NCBI GenBank assembly: GCA_024114885.1
Contig: CP099421.1
Location: forward strand, 2,170,001 to 2,234,000
Source of the DNA: Septoria linicola
Lineage: Eukaryota > Ascomycota > Dothideomycetes > Mycosphaerellales > Mycosphaerellaceae
DNA: 64,000 nucleotides
Reading direction: 5' to 3'
Shown: piece after piece, positions 53,153-63,243 of the stretch
Numbering within the stretch: the first letter of the stretch is position 1
Layout: the number at the start of each line of letters is the position of its first letter
The notes under the pieces: generated by a model
The model's input: only the letters and a program-made list of their open reading frames with translations
Told to the model about the DNA's origin: nothing
Databases searched by the model: none
Program-made: the position numbers and the translations under genes

Positions 53153-54945
53153 CTATATGCCCAGCCTCTGCCTCACAGTCGCCATCATAGATCTCACAAA
53201 GTCAGCTTGCTGAGGCGGAAGCTCGTTCGCAGCGGACTCTTCCATTTGGGCCATTACCATTTCTCGAACCTCTGGTGGCGCTGGTTGCAGCTGCGTTATG
53301 AGCGCTGTCGATACCACCGCGGCTTCATGGAAGCCTTCGTCATCTTCATCCTCGTCGGATTCGTCATGCACATGTAATCCCTGTAGCCCGGCCCCAGGAT
53401 CTGTCGGCGGTGGTCGAGTGACGGCCTGGTTCGGCCGCGGTCTTTCAGCCAAGCCTGGGCCAGCGGTACCAATAGGCGTCGTGCGAGGCCTTTCCCGTCC
53501 TTCACCATCCAGAGTAGAGATCCAATGGTCTTTCATGCATGTCATGATGGTAAGGTTCTCCAGCTGAGCCGCTCTCGGATCTTCAAGCATCGGAAGGTCG
53601 TCTTCTTCCAAACGCAAATCTTCACACAATACTTGAACGGAATGAATCAGCTGAAGTGACAAGGAGACATGATAGGGACTTACCGTGTAGCTGCTTTAGG
53701 AATGGTGGCAGCAAGCCGTCCAAGGTATGCTTTTCGCCATCTTCGTCATCGTCACGAAAGCCATCAGGTTCGAATACATCGTCATTATGAGTGCCGCGCA
53801 GAGCAATGCTGGACTGAGACAATGTTTCGAGAAGCTCTAGCTCACGCAAGGATCCGAGACCTGGCAAGTGAGCTTCCTTGAGGTAGTCGTCAGTCATCAT
53901 CTTCATCATGCACTCTACTGAAGGGTCTCCAGGATCACAGTCAGGGTCATGGTCGAATGTCAGATGCCTGAGATTAGGCATGTGCTCCGTAATACTCTCG
54001 CCTATGTCTCGCCAATCGAATCGGCGATAGTTGTCGTCCCTCCTTGCCCATTGAATACTTAGACTCTCTACATTGGGGCATGCCTGGAAAAGGGCATCAA
54101 GGCCCTCGTCTTTAGCAAGGCATTGCGAAATCTCGACGATCTTGACAGAGCTATCAAGGGATTAGGCCTCATTGTCGAAACCTTTAGAGATGGACGGGTC
54201 GAGGAAGTCTGACGTGAGCTCGTGGACGTTAGGAAAATGGAGCAGAGCGACTATATCCTGGGCACCAACGAAGCGTCCATCACCGAGCTTTTTGGGGTGA
54301 ATGTCCCGAATAGTGTAGAGACCAGAGGCAGGAGTCGATATTTGGCTTGTCTGAGATTGCCGTTGCGAGATGTTGTAGAGCCCATGCAGGACTTCATTGA
54401 TATAGGGAACGGCACGTAAGACCCAAGGCCGCCTTCGAGGCGAAGTGTCGTGACGCCTGGGCAGAGAGCTACTAGCAGCACGAAGCATGCCTCGTCCGTC
54501 TGTCCATTCGGACTAAGCCCATTCATGATGGCGGTGACTACACTTGCCGGCAGGCCAATGTTCTTGCTCAGGACCTGACGACGTTGCTTGGGTTTGACAA
54601 TCTTTTGACCGTGCTGATGGCGGAATACGTGATCGTTGATATATTGTCTGATCTCCAGAACATGCTTGGCCAACTCCCGGTTCTCGATCAGCGTGCGGCA
54701 TTGCAGCTGAAGGCTGCGAGCATTGCAAAGGATCTGTTCGCCACAAAAGACTTTATCCCCCGTGTACAGGTTCTCGTCAGCTATGCCTAGACTTCTGTAC
54801 AGTAGTGGCGTTACAATCTTCGGTCCGAACTTCGATGCGCAGCAAACCGAGGCCAATGTCTTCCTGTCTTCACGTGGGCCAGGATCATCTCCACGAGCTC
54901 CGCTGGCAGTCGCCGCAGCTGACGGGCACTCCCATATTCGACCAT
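53153..54945 (-). CDS. F-box/leucine-rich-repeat-like protein, possibly disrupted
   Basis: The ATG at 54945 starts a short N-terminus with the F-box helix LRRLPAELVEMILAH. The next F-box part, EDRKTLASVCCASKFG, is in another frame one base away. A 44-bp intron (54873-54830) would fit by phase but remove that part, so a frameshift is my preferred reading. Further introns that fit by phase are 54415-54351, 54195-54151 (a TAATCCCTTGATAG end; it also removes an in-frame TAA at 54164-54162) and 53683-53632 (GTAAGT...CAAG). The C-terminal part has leucine-rich segments (PNLRHLTFDH, LGSLRELELLETL) and an acidic tail. It should be a substrate receptor of an SCF ubiquitin ligase if intact. Exact splice sites are uncertain. 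Confidence 0.55.
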
Positions 54946-55372
54946 GGCCGTGATCAAGCAGCGTCGTGAGTGACTGAAGGACGGCCACTGACAGTGAGCA
55001 GAGGGGGACGACGCGTGAAGATCAACGTGAGTAAGAGTGAATCTACACGAGTCTTGCCGGTCGACAGGGCACTAGCCCGTTGCGGTAAGACAGGGATGGT
55101 CCTGGCACGTGGGCATGACGAATGGTCGACGGCTTCCTGTCGAATTCTCATCTGTCGCCGCCTGATGAAACGATCATCCCTCGTGTGAGGCGTGCGTCCT
55201 GGTCTGCACAACTGACTATCTTACTCTGTTTTTGCTTTCCTACCATAATGCATCGCATGCAACGCCTTTCGCTCGTATTGGCGTAAACCTCGTACATTTG
55301 ACTTCTCGGCCGCGCGTATAGATTTGGAGCAATTCGGCGACGAAAGACCTGGTCCTGGGAGTTGTGGAGAAC
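54946..55372. other. Divergent promoter of the F-box gene and ppn2-like gene
   Basis: This 427-bp stretch separates two divergent genes. The ppn2-like frame is open to GTG 55364, but the first ATG is 55373. No other gene is seen. Confidence 0.5.
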
Positions 55373-56806
55373 ATGGAGGAAACGCTGGGAGATTTGAAGG
55401 CCAAGCTGAAGGCACAACAGCAGCAGCATGCAGAAGCACATGATCACCGGGCAGTTTCTGGGTCGCCGCACGCATTTGCGACGTCACCGCGTGGAGCTGG
55501 CGAGAAGCGACCTTTGATCGAGCAAGTCAACAATCAGTGGCAGCATGAAAAACACGACGTTTTCTATGGCGCTGACGAGGCAACACACGACGACGAGCGA
55601 GAGTACGGCTGTTGTGACCTGGAAGACGACACCAGCTGTCCCAATACAGCACGCGATCTGGTTGCCTCACGACGCTTTCGCAGAATGCTCGCACTGCTGT
55701 TGCTCATTGGAGTAGCGGCATACTATGCTTGGACGCGATACTTTCAGCCTATTGTCGCAGAAGAGTGGGAGTACAAGCTGGGCTTCATGGAGCAGAACAA
55801 TGGAACTTATGGCGTCGCTCGGGGCGGGCATGACAAGGATCTGGTGCGTATCAAGAGCCTCGAGCCCTCGTTGTTACCTGGAGGGATCGCAGATCCAGAT
55901 GGTTCCAGGAGACTGGTGTTTGTGGGAGACATTCACGGCTGCAAGAAGGAGCTTCTGAAGCTGCTGGACAAGGTGGACTTCAACGAGGACACCGATCACC
56001 TAGTCTTGGTGGGAGACACAGTCACGAAGGGGCCTGACAACCTGGGAGTACTCGACGAGCTTATTCGATTGAACGCCACGAGTGTGCGCGGCAATCACGA
56101 GGACAGACTTCTGCATGTGGCGAAGAAGCTGCACGCAGACACTCCACTGCCCATCGAGTCCAGCAGCAGCAAGGGGTTCGCAAAAGATGCTGCTCTTGTG
56201 CGTGAACTCAAGCACCGCCACCTGGACTACATGCGCGAGATGCCTCTTATGCTCCACATTCCAAGACTTCCCATGGCGCGAAGCCCCACGAAGAAACGAA
56301 GCTCGCCGATCAATGAGCACATCATCGTCGTCCACGCTGGCTTGGTTCCGGGAGTGAGTCTCAAGAAGCAAGATCCCTACTTCGTCATGAACATGCGCTC
56401 CATAAACCGCAGGACTCTAGTTCCCTCAGCATTGCGTGACGGCAAGAACGCGAAGCCATGGTACGGTATCTGGTGCTGGTACAATGATCGCATTTTCAAA
56501 GGCCGCTCGATGGAAGGTCTCGCCACGACAAACGACTTCCGAGATGAAGAGGAGCAAGAGCAAGAAGTAGAGTCTATTGGCTGGTTTCGTGGACCATGGA
56601 AGAATTTCTTCGGCCAGAAGAAAGCGCATCCGAAGCCACAGGTTGTCATCTACGGACACGACAGCAAGACAGGTCTGGTTATTGAGAGGTGGTCAAAGGG
56701 CCTGGACTCGGGCTGTGTCAGTGGAGGAAAGTTGACAGCGCTCGTGCTCAACGCAAAGGGCGAGCAAGACCTGGTACACGTAAAGTGTAAGAACTACCGT
56801 GATTGA
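55373..56806 (+). CDS. ppn2: Ppn2-like vacuolar metallophosphatase (endopolyphosphatase)
   Basis: This single-exon gene encodes 477 residues from ATG 55373. The cytosolic N-terminus (about 1-104) has a Gln-rich helix and an acidic Cys-containing part. One transmembrane helix (about 105-121, MLALLLLIGVAAYYAW) follows, so the catalytic domain should lie in the vacuolar lumen, as in a type II protein. The metallophosphatase motifs are complete: GDIHG (185-189), GDTVTKGPDN (214-223), GNHE (240-243), VVHAGLVPG and YGHDS near the C-terminus. The layout matches yeast Ppn2, a zinc-dependent endopolyphosphatase that needs vacuolar maturation. A Ser/Thr phosphatase activity cannot be ruled out. Confidence 0.87.
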   Translation: MEETLGDLKAKLKAQQQQHAEAHDHRAVSGSPHAFATSPRGAGEKRPLIEQVNNQWQHEKHDVFYGADEATHDDEREYGCCDLEDDTSCPNTARDLVASRRFRRMLALLLLIGVAAYYAWTRYFQPIVAEEWEYKLGFMEQNNGTYGVARGGHDKDLVRIKSLEPSLLPGGIADPDGSRRLVFVGDIHGCKKELLKLLDKVDFNEDTDHLVLVGDTVTKGPDNLGVLDELIRLNATSVRGNHEDRLLHVAKKLHADTPLPIESSSSKGFAKDAALVRELKHRHLDYMREMPLMLHIPRLPMARSPTKKRSSPINEHIIVVHAGLVPGVSLKKQDPYFVMNMRSINRRTLVPSALRDGKNAKPWYGIWCWYNDRIFKGRSMEGLATTNDFRDEEEQEQEVESIGWFRGPWKNFFGQKKAHPKPQVVIYGHDSKTGLVIERWSKGLDSGCVSGGKLTALVLNAKGEQDLVHVKCKNYRD

Positions 56807-58019
56807 GATGCATACACTTTTGTTTGATACTGCGTACAAGCGAGGCGTTGATTAGCATTTGATACCCCTGAGCACATAGAAACTGAATGCATTGTGTGAG
56901 GTAAAGCCGCCCGGCCTTTGTTCTCGATTCTTGTGGTCCTTGATGCAGACATTCACCATTAGCATCTCTACGCTGATCGCTGGAATTTGGATCGAAAGTG
57001 GAAAGAAGCTCTCAAGCCTTGGGCTACAGTCTTATTTGAAGGGCTGCATCGATGGTCGCAGCCCTCTCGATACCCCATTGGCCGGGATCGTAAGCAGACA
57101 AGGCGAACGTGGTGGGCAGTATCCTTCGCGGACAACTACTTGAGCCCCTTTGACCTGCTTCGAGCCAGCGATGACCACTCATCTGGAAGACCTTCAATGC
57201 TGGTCCCGTGCTCAGCGCAGATGTCACTCTCCAATCGTCAGCCAGTCACCGCAATCTGGTGAGACGGAACGCAAACCGGTCTGCCCTGCCCGCGCCGCGA
57301 CGCTTCACTTCCTCCTGCTGCAGGACTTCATGCACCTACGGCGCCTCCCGCCAACCCATATAATTGTTCCGCAACAATCGTCTTTCACAAATTAGAAGCT
57401 CAAAACTGGCAAAGTGGCTCAAGCTTCCAAGCGTTTGAAAAACAACGCCCCTTTCGAGTCCACAAAACAACAACGTCAGCACCGGCGATTCGATTCTCGT
57501 ACAAAGCTCGACGTTACAACACAACGTCACACGAAAAAACAACAACAAACCACGACGAATCATATGGACAGGTTGTAATTGCGTGTAGTGGAGTTACCAA
57601 CGCATCCCTCATATATGGCTGAACCAGCAGTCTTGAGGTTTCCTGGGGTTGGAGTGACTGGATGTACCATATGATATACTTGAAGGCGGCTTTCACCAGA
57701 TTATTCTGGTGGAGTCGCTTTCTTTATGCACTTTTGACGTGTTTGAGGCTGATATTGATTGGCGAGTGCTTTTTTGCTTGGTGAGCTGGTCCACGTTGCA
57801 CGAAGCCGGACATGCTCATGTATTCTTCAGCTCGCTCTCTCCCGCCATTTGGTGAAATACTGATGACCTCACGCCGGCTGCAGAAAAACTACGCGCGGGG
57901 CGTACACGCGCCGGCACCATTGCAGAGACAGGCACATAGCACTTCGTCAAGAAAGCACTTCTGGACTTGAGATACATCTCGCGACAACCCGAGCTTGATG
58001 GTCATATGAGGACTATTGA
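56807..58019. other. Intergenic region
   Basis: About 1.2 kb without a supported gene. A forward frame near 56987-57262 has a protein-like start (WKEALKPWATVLFEGLHRWS) but opens with TTG and shows no partner exon. Several AAC-rich runs occur at 57465-57550. The 3' end of the ketopantoate reductase lies at 58020. Confidence 0.45.
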
Positions 58020-59110
58020 CTACAATTTTGCCTCGGTTAACCTCGCATTCACCGCAGTGGTCAGGGCGTATATCGCTCTCAGCCCAGGCACATCTAGTCC
58101 AAGCTCGTTCGCCTTTCTCATTGGAAAACCAACAATGACGTCCGTCTCGAGGGGCCTTCCTGCCTGCGCATCCTGATACATGCTGCTGAAGATTGGACTC
58201 TGCATCGCCACGACCTTCGCGAGCAACTCAGCCGCGAGCCCGTCTTTGAGTGGGACACCTAACCTGCGCCCTACAGTGATTACATCCTCCATCAGCTGAC
58301 GTGTCAAGGCCTCTGCTTCAGGAGACGATTTCAACCACGCTTGAACAGGAAGACCCGTGATGGTAGTAAGTGGATTCCAGGCCGCATTCCACACCACTTT
58401 TTCCCATCGCTTGACTTGGACGTCTTCTTCCACCGAGAACTTTGTGCCACCATTCGTCAGGAGCTCGGAGAATGTGGTCAGACGCTTTTGCTCAATGGTC
58501 TGGTCTATACTTTTGTTTGGGAACAGACCGATCTGCATATCCTCGTTTCTGTTGTGCGAGATCACGCCTGGGATCTTCTGGACTGCTCCCGTCCATGTCA
58601 CACAAGAGATGATGGTGTTCCTGGCGAAAGTGTCTCGGAAAGGCTCTTCATTACCGACGCCGTTCTGTATGATGACAAAGGTTGTGTTGTCATCAGTCAC
58701 GGCCTTGAAAAGAGATGGAATCGAAGCAGGCTTGATGGCCTTATGGGCACAAACGATGTAGTCAAACTTGACGTTAACAGCATCTGAGGGGCTGCGATAC
58801 ACTGGATCACAGTCAGATGCTAGTGAGAATGTGCGGTCAAGGATATAAACGCACCATGATCGATGTTGACCTTGTGTGAGCCATGGATCTCGCTCTCGAT
58901 CTGCAGACCGTTTTCTTTGACTGCATCATGATTCGATCTTGCTATCACTGAGAGCGATACATTCTGGTTCCGCCCGAGAACATAGGCGTAGAAGCCGCCA
59001 ATACTACAATGCTTATCAGTCTTACAGCTCGGGAAAGAGGACCTGGACACTCACGCTCCGAGTCCGAAAAGCAGCACATTGAGCTGTTTTTGCGGTCGAG
59101 AACTGCCCAT
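58020..59110 (-). CDS. PAN5: 2-dehydropantoate 2-reductase (ketopantoate reductase)
   Basis: Exons 59110-59055, 59003-58855 and 58801-58020 give 328 residues. Splicing joins LNVLLFGLGA to IGGFYAYVLG and builds the NADPH-binding GxGxxG motif. The second conserved run, ISHNR, and the substrate-domain motif VKRWEKVVWNAAWNPLTTIT are present. The latter has the catalytic Lys and conserved Asn residues. The enzyme reduces 2-dehydropantoate to pantoate in pantothenate and coenzyme A synthesis. Some fungal members of this family have other substrates, so the exact reaction is the family default. Introns are 51 and 53 bp with normal ends. The gene is divergent from the cytochrome b2-type gene. Confidence 0.9.
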
Positions 59111-59569
59111 CTTGTCTGATCACACGATACTTTCCGGATGTTCAATAAGCTACGGTACAACCTACACTTGTTATGGCTGTCAGACTACAACACGACAAAG
59201 TCTACACTCAGACAGCTAGTGGCATCGTTCTGAAGCAAATTGTGACCATGCAATCGTCTCGAGGCCACCTTCAGACGCCGACGAAGTCTCATGGAGCAAA
59301 CGTGAGGTCCAGGATGGAGAAGTGGGCCCATGGGAAAGACTACTCCACACGAGCTGTCGCCCCCAACGTGCCCCCAAACTCAGCAACGACTTCACCCGCC
59401 AAGCGAGATCGCGTCCAGTTGATGTTCTGCGGATAACCCACCTGCCAACGGCGGTAGTTATGGCTGCCATGGCTGTGGGCTGGCCTAGCCAGTGCATTCT
59501 TGCTGACAGCCTTCACCTCTTCTCCAATGCCCTCGTCGAACTAGAACCAGCCAAGACAAGATCATCAGC
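59111..59569. other. Divergent promoter region
   Basis: This 459-bp stretch lies between the reductase (-) and the b2-type dehydrogenase (+). No coding evidence is found; the frames here are short and overlap both genes' leaders. Confidence 0.55.
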
Positions 59570-61069
59570 ATGGCCTCCATAACCGGCGAAGAGCTGTCCA
59601 AACATAATTCCAAAGACTCTTGCTGGGTGGCAATCAACAACACAGTCTGGGATGTGACATCTTTCGTGCCCAGACATCCAGGCGGCGCAAGCTTGATCCT
59701 CAAGCTCGCAGGCCAAGATGCTACCGAACAATACGACACATTTCATGATGCCGCTCTTGTGCAAGAAACACTTGGATCAGAAGCAAAGCTAGGCACGATA
59801 GATACCTCATCACTACCGAAGCCAGCATCGAAACCAAAGGAGGTTCCGCTTGGGCCTCAAGACTCTACGCCTCGACGTCCGCCTCTCAGCAGCATCATTA
59901 ATCTCCATGACTTCCAAAAGGTCGCCGAGCGGTTCATGACGCCTCTCGCTTGGGCCTACATCTCTTCTGGGTCTGACAATGAAATCTCGCTCAACGAAAA
60001 CGCCGCTGCCTACAGCCGCGTCTTCCTCCGTGGCAGAATCCTGCGCAAAATCGCAAATGTCGACACTTCCACCACGATCCTCGGCTTCCCTAGCAGTCTA
60101 CCGATCTACACCTCCCCTGTCGGTCTCGGGAAACTCGTCCACCCTGATGGCGAGTGCGCCATCGCACAAGCAGATGGCAAAGAGGGGGTATGTCAGGTTG
60201 TGAATACAGTATCGAGTATGCCGATTGAAGCGATCATGGACGCGAGGGTGAAAGGGGACGATCAACCAGTGTTTTGGCAATTGTACCTCGACAAGGATTT
60301 GGAGAAGAGTAAAGCGTTTGTACAGAGGGTGGAGAGGTGTGGGGTGAAAGCGATCTGGTTGACGGTGGACAGCCCTGTGACGGGGAATCGGGAGAGGGAT
60401 GAGAGGAGGAAGGATGTTGATGATGTGAGTTCTCGTCCATGTTCTATGAACGCGTGTCGCACTAACACAAACATCTCCCAGACGGAAGAAGAAATCATGG
60501 AAGACGTCGTGTCCAACATGAAAAGCGGCGGCGCCGGCATCGCCGCCTCGAACAACAGCTTCATCAACGGCGACGTCGACTGGTCCATCATCGAATGGCT
60601 ACGCAGCATCACCACGCTCCCCATCGTCGTCAAAGGCATCGGCTGCGTCGAAGACGCCGTCGCAGCCTACACCCACGGCGCCGACGCCATCGTCCTCTCC
60701 AACCACGGCGGCCGCTCCCAAGATACTTCCCAACCGCCGCTCCTCACACTCCTCGAGATCCGCACCTACGCCCCCCACATCATGCGCAACAGAATGCAAA
60801 TCTTCGTCGATGGCGGTGTGAGGCGAGGGACAGATGTGTTGAAAGCGCTGTGCTTGGGTGCCGATGCGGTGGGGATTGGGCGGCCGGTGCTGTTTAGTAT
60901 GGCGGCGGGGTATGGGCATTATGGAATTCGCAGGATGATTCAAATTTTGCGCAAGGAGATTGAGACGAATATGGCGTTTCTGGGGGCGAGGACGGTGAAG
61001 GAGTTGTCGCCGCATATGGTGAACGCGAAGCCGTTGGAGAATATGATGATTTCGTTGCCGAATTTGTAG
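59570..61069 (+). CDS. Flavocytochrome b2-type L-2-hydroxyacid (L-lactate) dehydrogenase
   Basis: Exons 59570-60424 and 60482-61069 give 480 residues. The 57-bp intron (GTGAGT...CCCAG) is a multiple of three, so the unspliced frame stays open. A cytochrome b5 domain comes first (heme ligands H36 of HPGG and H59 of FHDAA). The FMN-dependent domain starts near residue 108 (LHDFQKVAERFMTPLAWAY). It has YTSPVGLGKL, K336 of VVKG, active-site H360 in SNHGGRSQD, and the FVDGGVRRG phosphate-binding segment. Here SQD replaces the usual QLD after HGGR. The protein begins almost directly with the b5 domain and has no mitochondrial presequence, unlike classical Cyb2. It could be a cytosolic paralogue with another 2-hydroxyacid substrate. 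Confidence 0.88.
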   Translation: MASITGEELSKHNSKDSCWVAINNTVWDVTSFVPRHPGGASLILKLAGQDATEQYDTFHDAALVQETLGSEAKLGTIDTSSLPKPASKPKEVPLGPQDSTPRRPPLSSIINLHDFQKVAERFMTPLAWAYISSGSDNEISLNENAAAYSRVFLRGRILRKIANVDTSTTILGFPSSLPIYTSPVGLGKLVHPDGECAIAQADGKEGVCQVVNTVSSMPIEAIMDARVKGDDQPVFWQLYLDKDLEKSKAFVQRVERCGVKAIWLTVDSPVTGNRERDERRKDVDDVSSRPCSMNACRTNTNISQTEEEIMEDVVSNMKSGGAGIAASNNSFINGDVDWSIIEWLRSITTLPIVVKGIGCVEDAVAAYTHGADAIVLSNHGGRSQDTSQPPLLTLLEIRTYAPHIMRNRMQIFVDGGVRRGTDVLKALCLGADAVGIGRPVLFSMAAGYGHYGIRRMIQILRKEIETNMAFLGARTVKELSPHMVNAKPLENMMISLPNL

Positions 61070-61278
61070 AGGGTTCGTTTTAGCTGGAGGTGTTTGGGTG
61101 AGAGTTTGTGTGCTGCAAGATTAGCCATAGCTTATGTGGAACAGTCAGTAAGGTCAGAGCTGATGTGTACGTGGATAGTCGTTTACTGCCGTCAGCAGTT
61201 GTGCCGACTTCCTTTGACTGGCTCACGGTGAATGATCGACTCTTGTGAACAAGTCATTGCCCATGATACATGATATCT

Positions 61279-62232
61279 TTACAGCTTTGGCTTCTTGCCG
61301 CTCTTCACGCCGTCAACAGGCTTTCCGCTAAGCAGGAAGTCAGGATATGGCCATCCTTTCCCTTCGCTGGTCCCACTCGTCCTCCATTGACCACCGTCAA
61401 CAACCAGAATGTTGCCATTGACATAACTTCCGGCCTCAGAGAACAAGTATATCGTCGCGTCGGCAATCTCCTTCACCTCACCCCATCGTCCTACTGGAAT
61501 CTGCTTCGCGGATGCCTTTGCGCTCTCTGGATCGGACTTGGCCAACCTCTCCATACCCTCCGTTGCTCGAATCGGTCCTGGAGTGATGACGTTGCTCGTG
61601 ATGCCATAAGGTCCGTACTCAATCGCGACGGAGTTCGAGATCTGGTCTACAGCTGCCTTTGCAGCCATGACGTGTGCTTGCAGAGGGTAGCCCTTGAAGT
61701 GAAAGGAGGCAGAGATGAAGATCATGCGGCCTCCAGTACCTCCAGCTTTACTCGTCGCCTTGCCAGTGTTGGGATACTTCTTCGCAGACTCGACGAGATA
61801 TGGCAAGACAGCTTTCGCAGTGTGGTATGATCCGAGAGTATCGATCTCCATGACTGTGCGGAAAGCATTCGCGCTCAGCTGTGCCATCGGAGCGAGGAAG
61901 TTGCCTGCAGCTCCGGCAATGGCAAAGTCGATTCCTCCTAGCTCTTTCGCGCATCGATCCGCTGCCTCTTTCAATGCGACTGCGTTGCGAACGTCGACGT
62001 TTCCTTGTCCGATGACGCGCGATCCGGGACGTGCAGTTTCGAGATCTTTGGCCATGGTCTCAGTCTTCTCGACATTGCGGCCTATGATGTAGGCATTGCC
62101 GCCCAGAGCAACGAATGCGCGGACTTGGATGGAGCAGATGGTGCCTGCTCCACCAGTGCAGAAGAGCACTTTGTTGGTGAAGATGCCGTCACGCCAGACA
62201 TCGGACACGAACTCTTCTCGTGGGACGGGCAT
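61279..62232 (-). CDS. SPS19: Peroxisomal 2,4-dienoyl-CoA reductase (SDR)
   Basis: This single-exon gene encodes 317 residues from ATG 62232. The frame is open further upstream, but that part lacks an ATG and the family starts near here. The Rossmann motif TGGAGTI is at residues 26-32, with NVDVR, AGAAGNFLAP, the IDTLGSYHTAK helix, and the NVITPGPI and GSYVNGNILVVDGGQW blocks typical of DECR2/Sps19. The usual YxxxK is replaced by the HVMAAKAAVDQ type seen in this subgroup. The C-terminus ends in PKL, a variant of the SKL-type peroxisomal signal. The enzyme reduces 2,4-dienoyl-CoA in beta-oxidation of unsaturated fatty acids. It is convergent with the b2-type gene and divergent from the atg33-like gene. 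Confidence 0.87.
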   Translation of the reverse strand: MPVPREEFVSDVWRDGIFTNKVLFCTGGAGTICSIQVRAFVALGGNAYIIGRNVEKTETMAKDLETARPGSRVIGQGNVDVRNAVALKEAADRCAKELGGIDFAIAGAAGNFLAPMAQLSANAFRTVMEIDTLGSYHTAKAVLPYLVESAKKYPNTGKATSKAGGTGGRMIFISASFHFKGYPLQAHVMAAKAAVDQISNSVAIEYGPYGITSNVITPGPIRATEGMERLAKSDPESAKASAKQIPVGRWGEVKEIADATIYLFSEAGSYVNGNILVVDGGQWRTSGTSEGKGWPYPDFLLSGKPVDGVKSGKKPKL

Positions 62233-62714
62233 GGCTGGAGGATGTGAGTGTGGTGTGAGGGATATCTGTGTAAGTGTCTGGAAGATGTCTGTTCGAGTAA
62301 GCAGTCGTGATGATATAGAGTAACTAAGACAATGCCGAGCTGCTTTGGAGTACGGCCGTAGACGTAGACGACGTGGAGGCTGCGTGTCCAAGTGTGCAGA
62401 CGGGAAACTGATTGGAGAAGACAGAAGGGAAGGTGAGTGAGATGGCGGCAGTGTGTTGTTGACTTACGGTATGCAGTGCTTTGAGCGTGAGCCGAGTGTG
62501 ATCAGTATTCAGTGTCACGTCAAGCTAGTTCTATCATGTCCGAGGTCGAATAGGAAGAGAGTGGATGCTGCTGAGTCGTGTTCCTGGCTTCGTGTCGCGT
62601 CAAAGGGCAAGCAAGCTCTCTCGCTCATGCGGGGACGGATTGCTAGACGTCAGTAACTTAGTGCATCGACCTAACAATCTATACTGATTCCACTGGACTG
62701 AGGATATCGCCATC
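62233..62714. other. Divergent promoter region
   Basis: This 482-bp stretch is between the dienoyl-CoA reductase (-) and the Atg33-like gene (+). Nothing coding is supported. Confidence 0.55.
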
Positions 62715-63243
62715 ATGCCGTCGACAATCGCCCTCTGCAAGTTTGTGGGAGTTTTCTCTCTCGGCCTCCTCACTGTCAGCCTTGATCGCCATCCTCCACC
62801 ACAGCAACCTCTACTGACCGTGTCCACAGGGCAATGCATACACACTATCAACCCAGTCGCTTCCCAGCCTACTCACTCTGCCCTCCGCAAAGCCAGCCGC
62901 CTACACGCTGAACCAGACGACGCGACTATCAACACTCCACATTCGAGCTCTCTCTACCATCTCCACCGTCACACTTCTTGCAGCGTTCGGCCTCTCGCCA
63001 CCACGAGTCCGACACCCATACCTGCTCTGGACTGCCTTGGTCGCTACAACGAGTGGAGCGCTGAACTTGCTCATGGAGACCGGACTGAAGTCGAGAGTGG
63101 TCAAGGACCATGTGGGCGAGGTAAATGGCGAGGAAGTTGAGAAGAGCGCTCGCGATCAGCAGTTCCTCGAGTTTGTAAGGACCTTGATCGCAGGCACAGG
63201 TTTCGCGATGGGAGTTGTTGGTGTTTGGGGAGATGGGGCGTAG
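62715..63243 (+). CDS. atg33: Atg33-like mitochondrial outer-membrane protein
   Basis: Exons 62715-62774 and 62830-63243 give 157 residues. The 55-bp intron (GTCAGC...CACAG) joins FVGVFSLGLLT to GNAYTLSTQSLPSLLTLPSA in phase 0. The first helix, the YTLST...LP.LL.LPSA loop, a second hydrophobic helix (ISTVTLLAAFGLSPPRVRHP), a third (LLWTALVATTSGALNLLM) and a last one (GTGFAMGVVGVWG) make a four-helix small membrane protein. This matches the layout of Atg33, a mitophagy factor of the yeast mitochondrial outer membrane. Filamentous-fungal members are common but not well studied. The protein is somewhat shorter than the yeast one. Confidence 0.75.

Noticed and set aside
54162..54195. In-frame TAA in the F-box/leucine-rich gene taken as a nonsense mutation
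   Set aside because: The TAA lies in a CTAAT branch-like motif just before a TTGATAG acceptor. An intron 54195-54151 has correct phase and removes it.
56987..57262. Forward frame with a WKEALKPWATVLFEGLHRWS start
   Set aside because: It opens with TTG, no upstream exon fits, and there is no recognisable domain.
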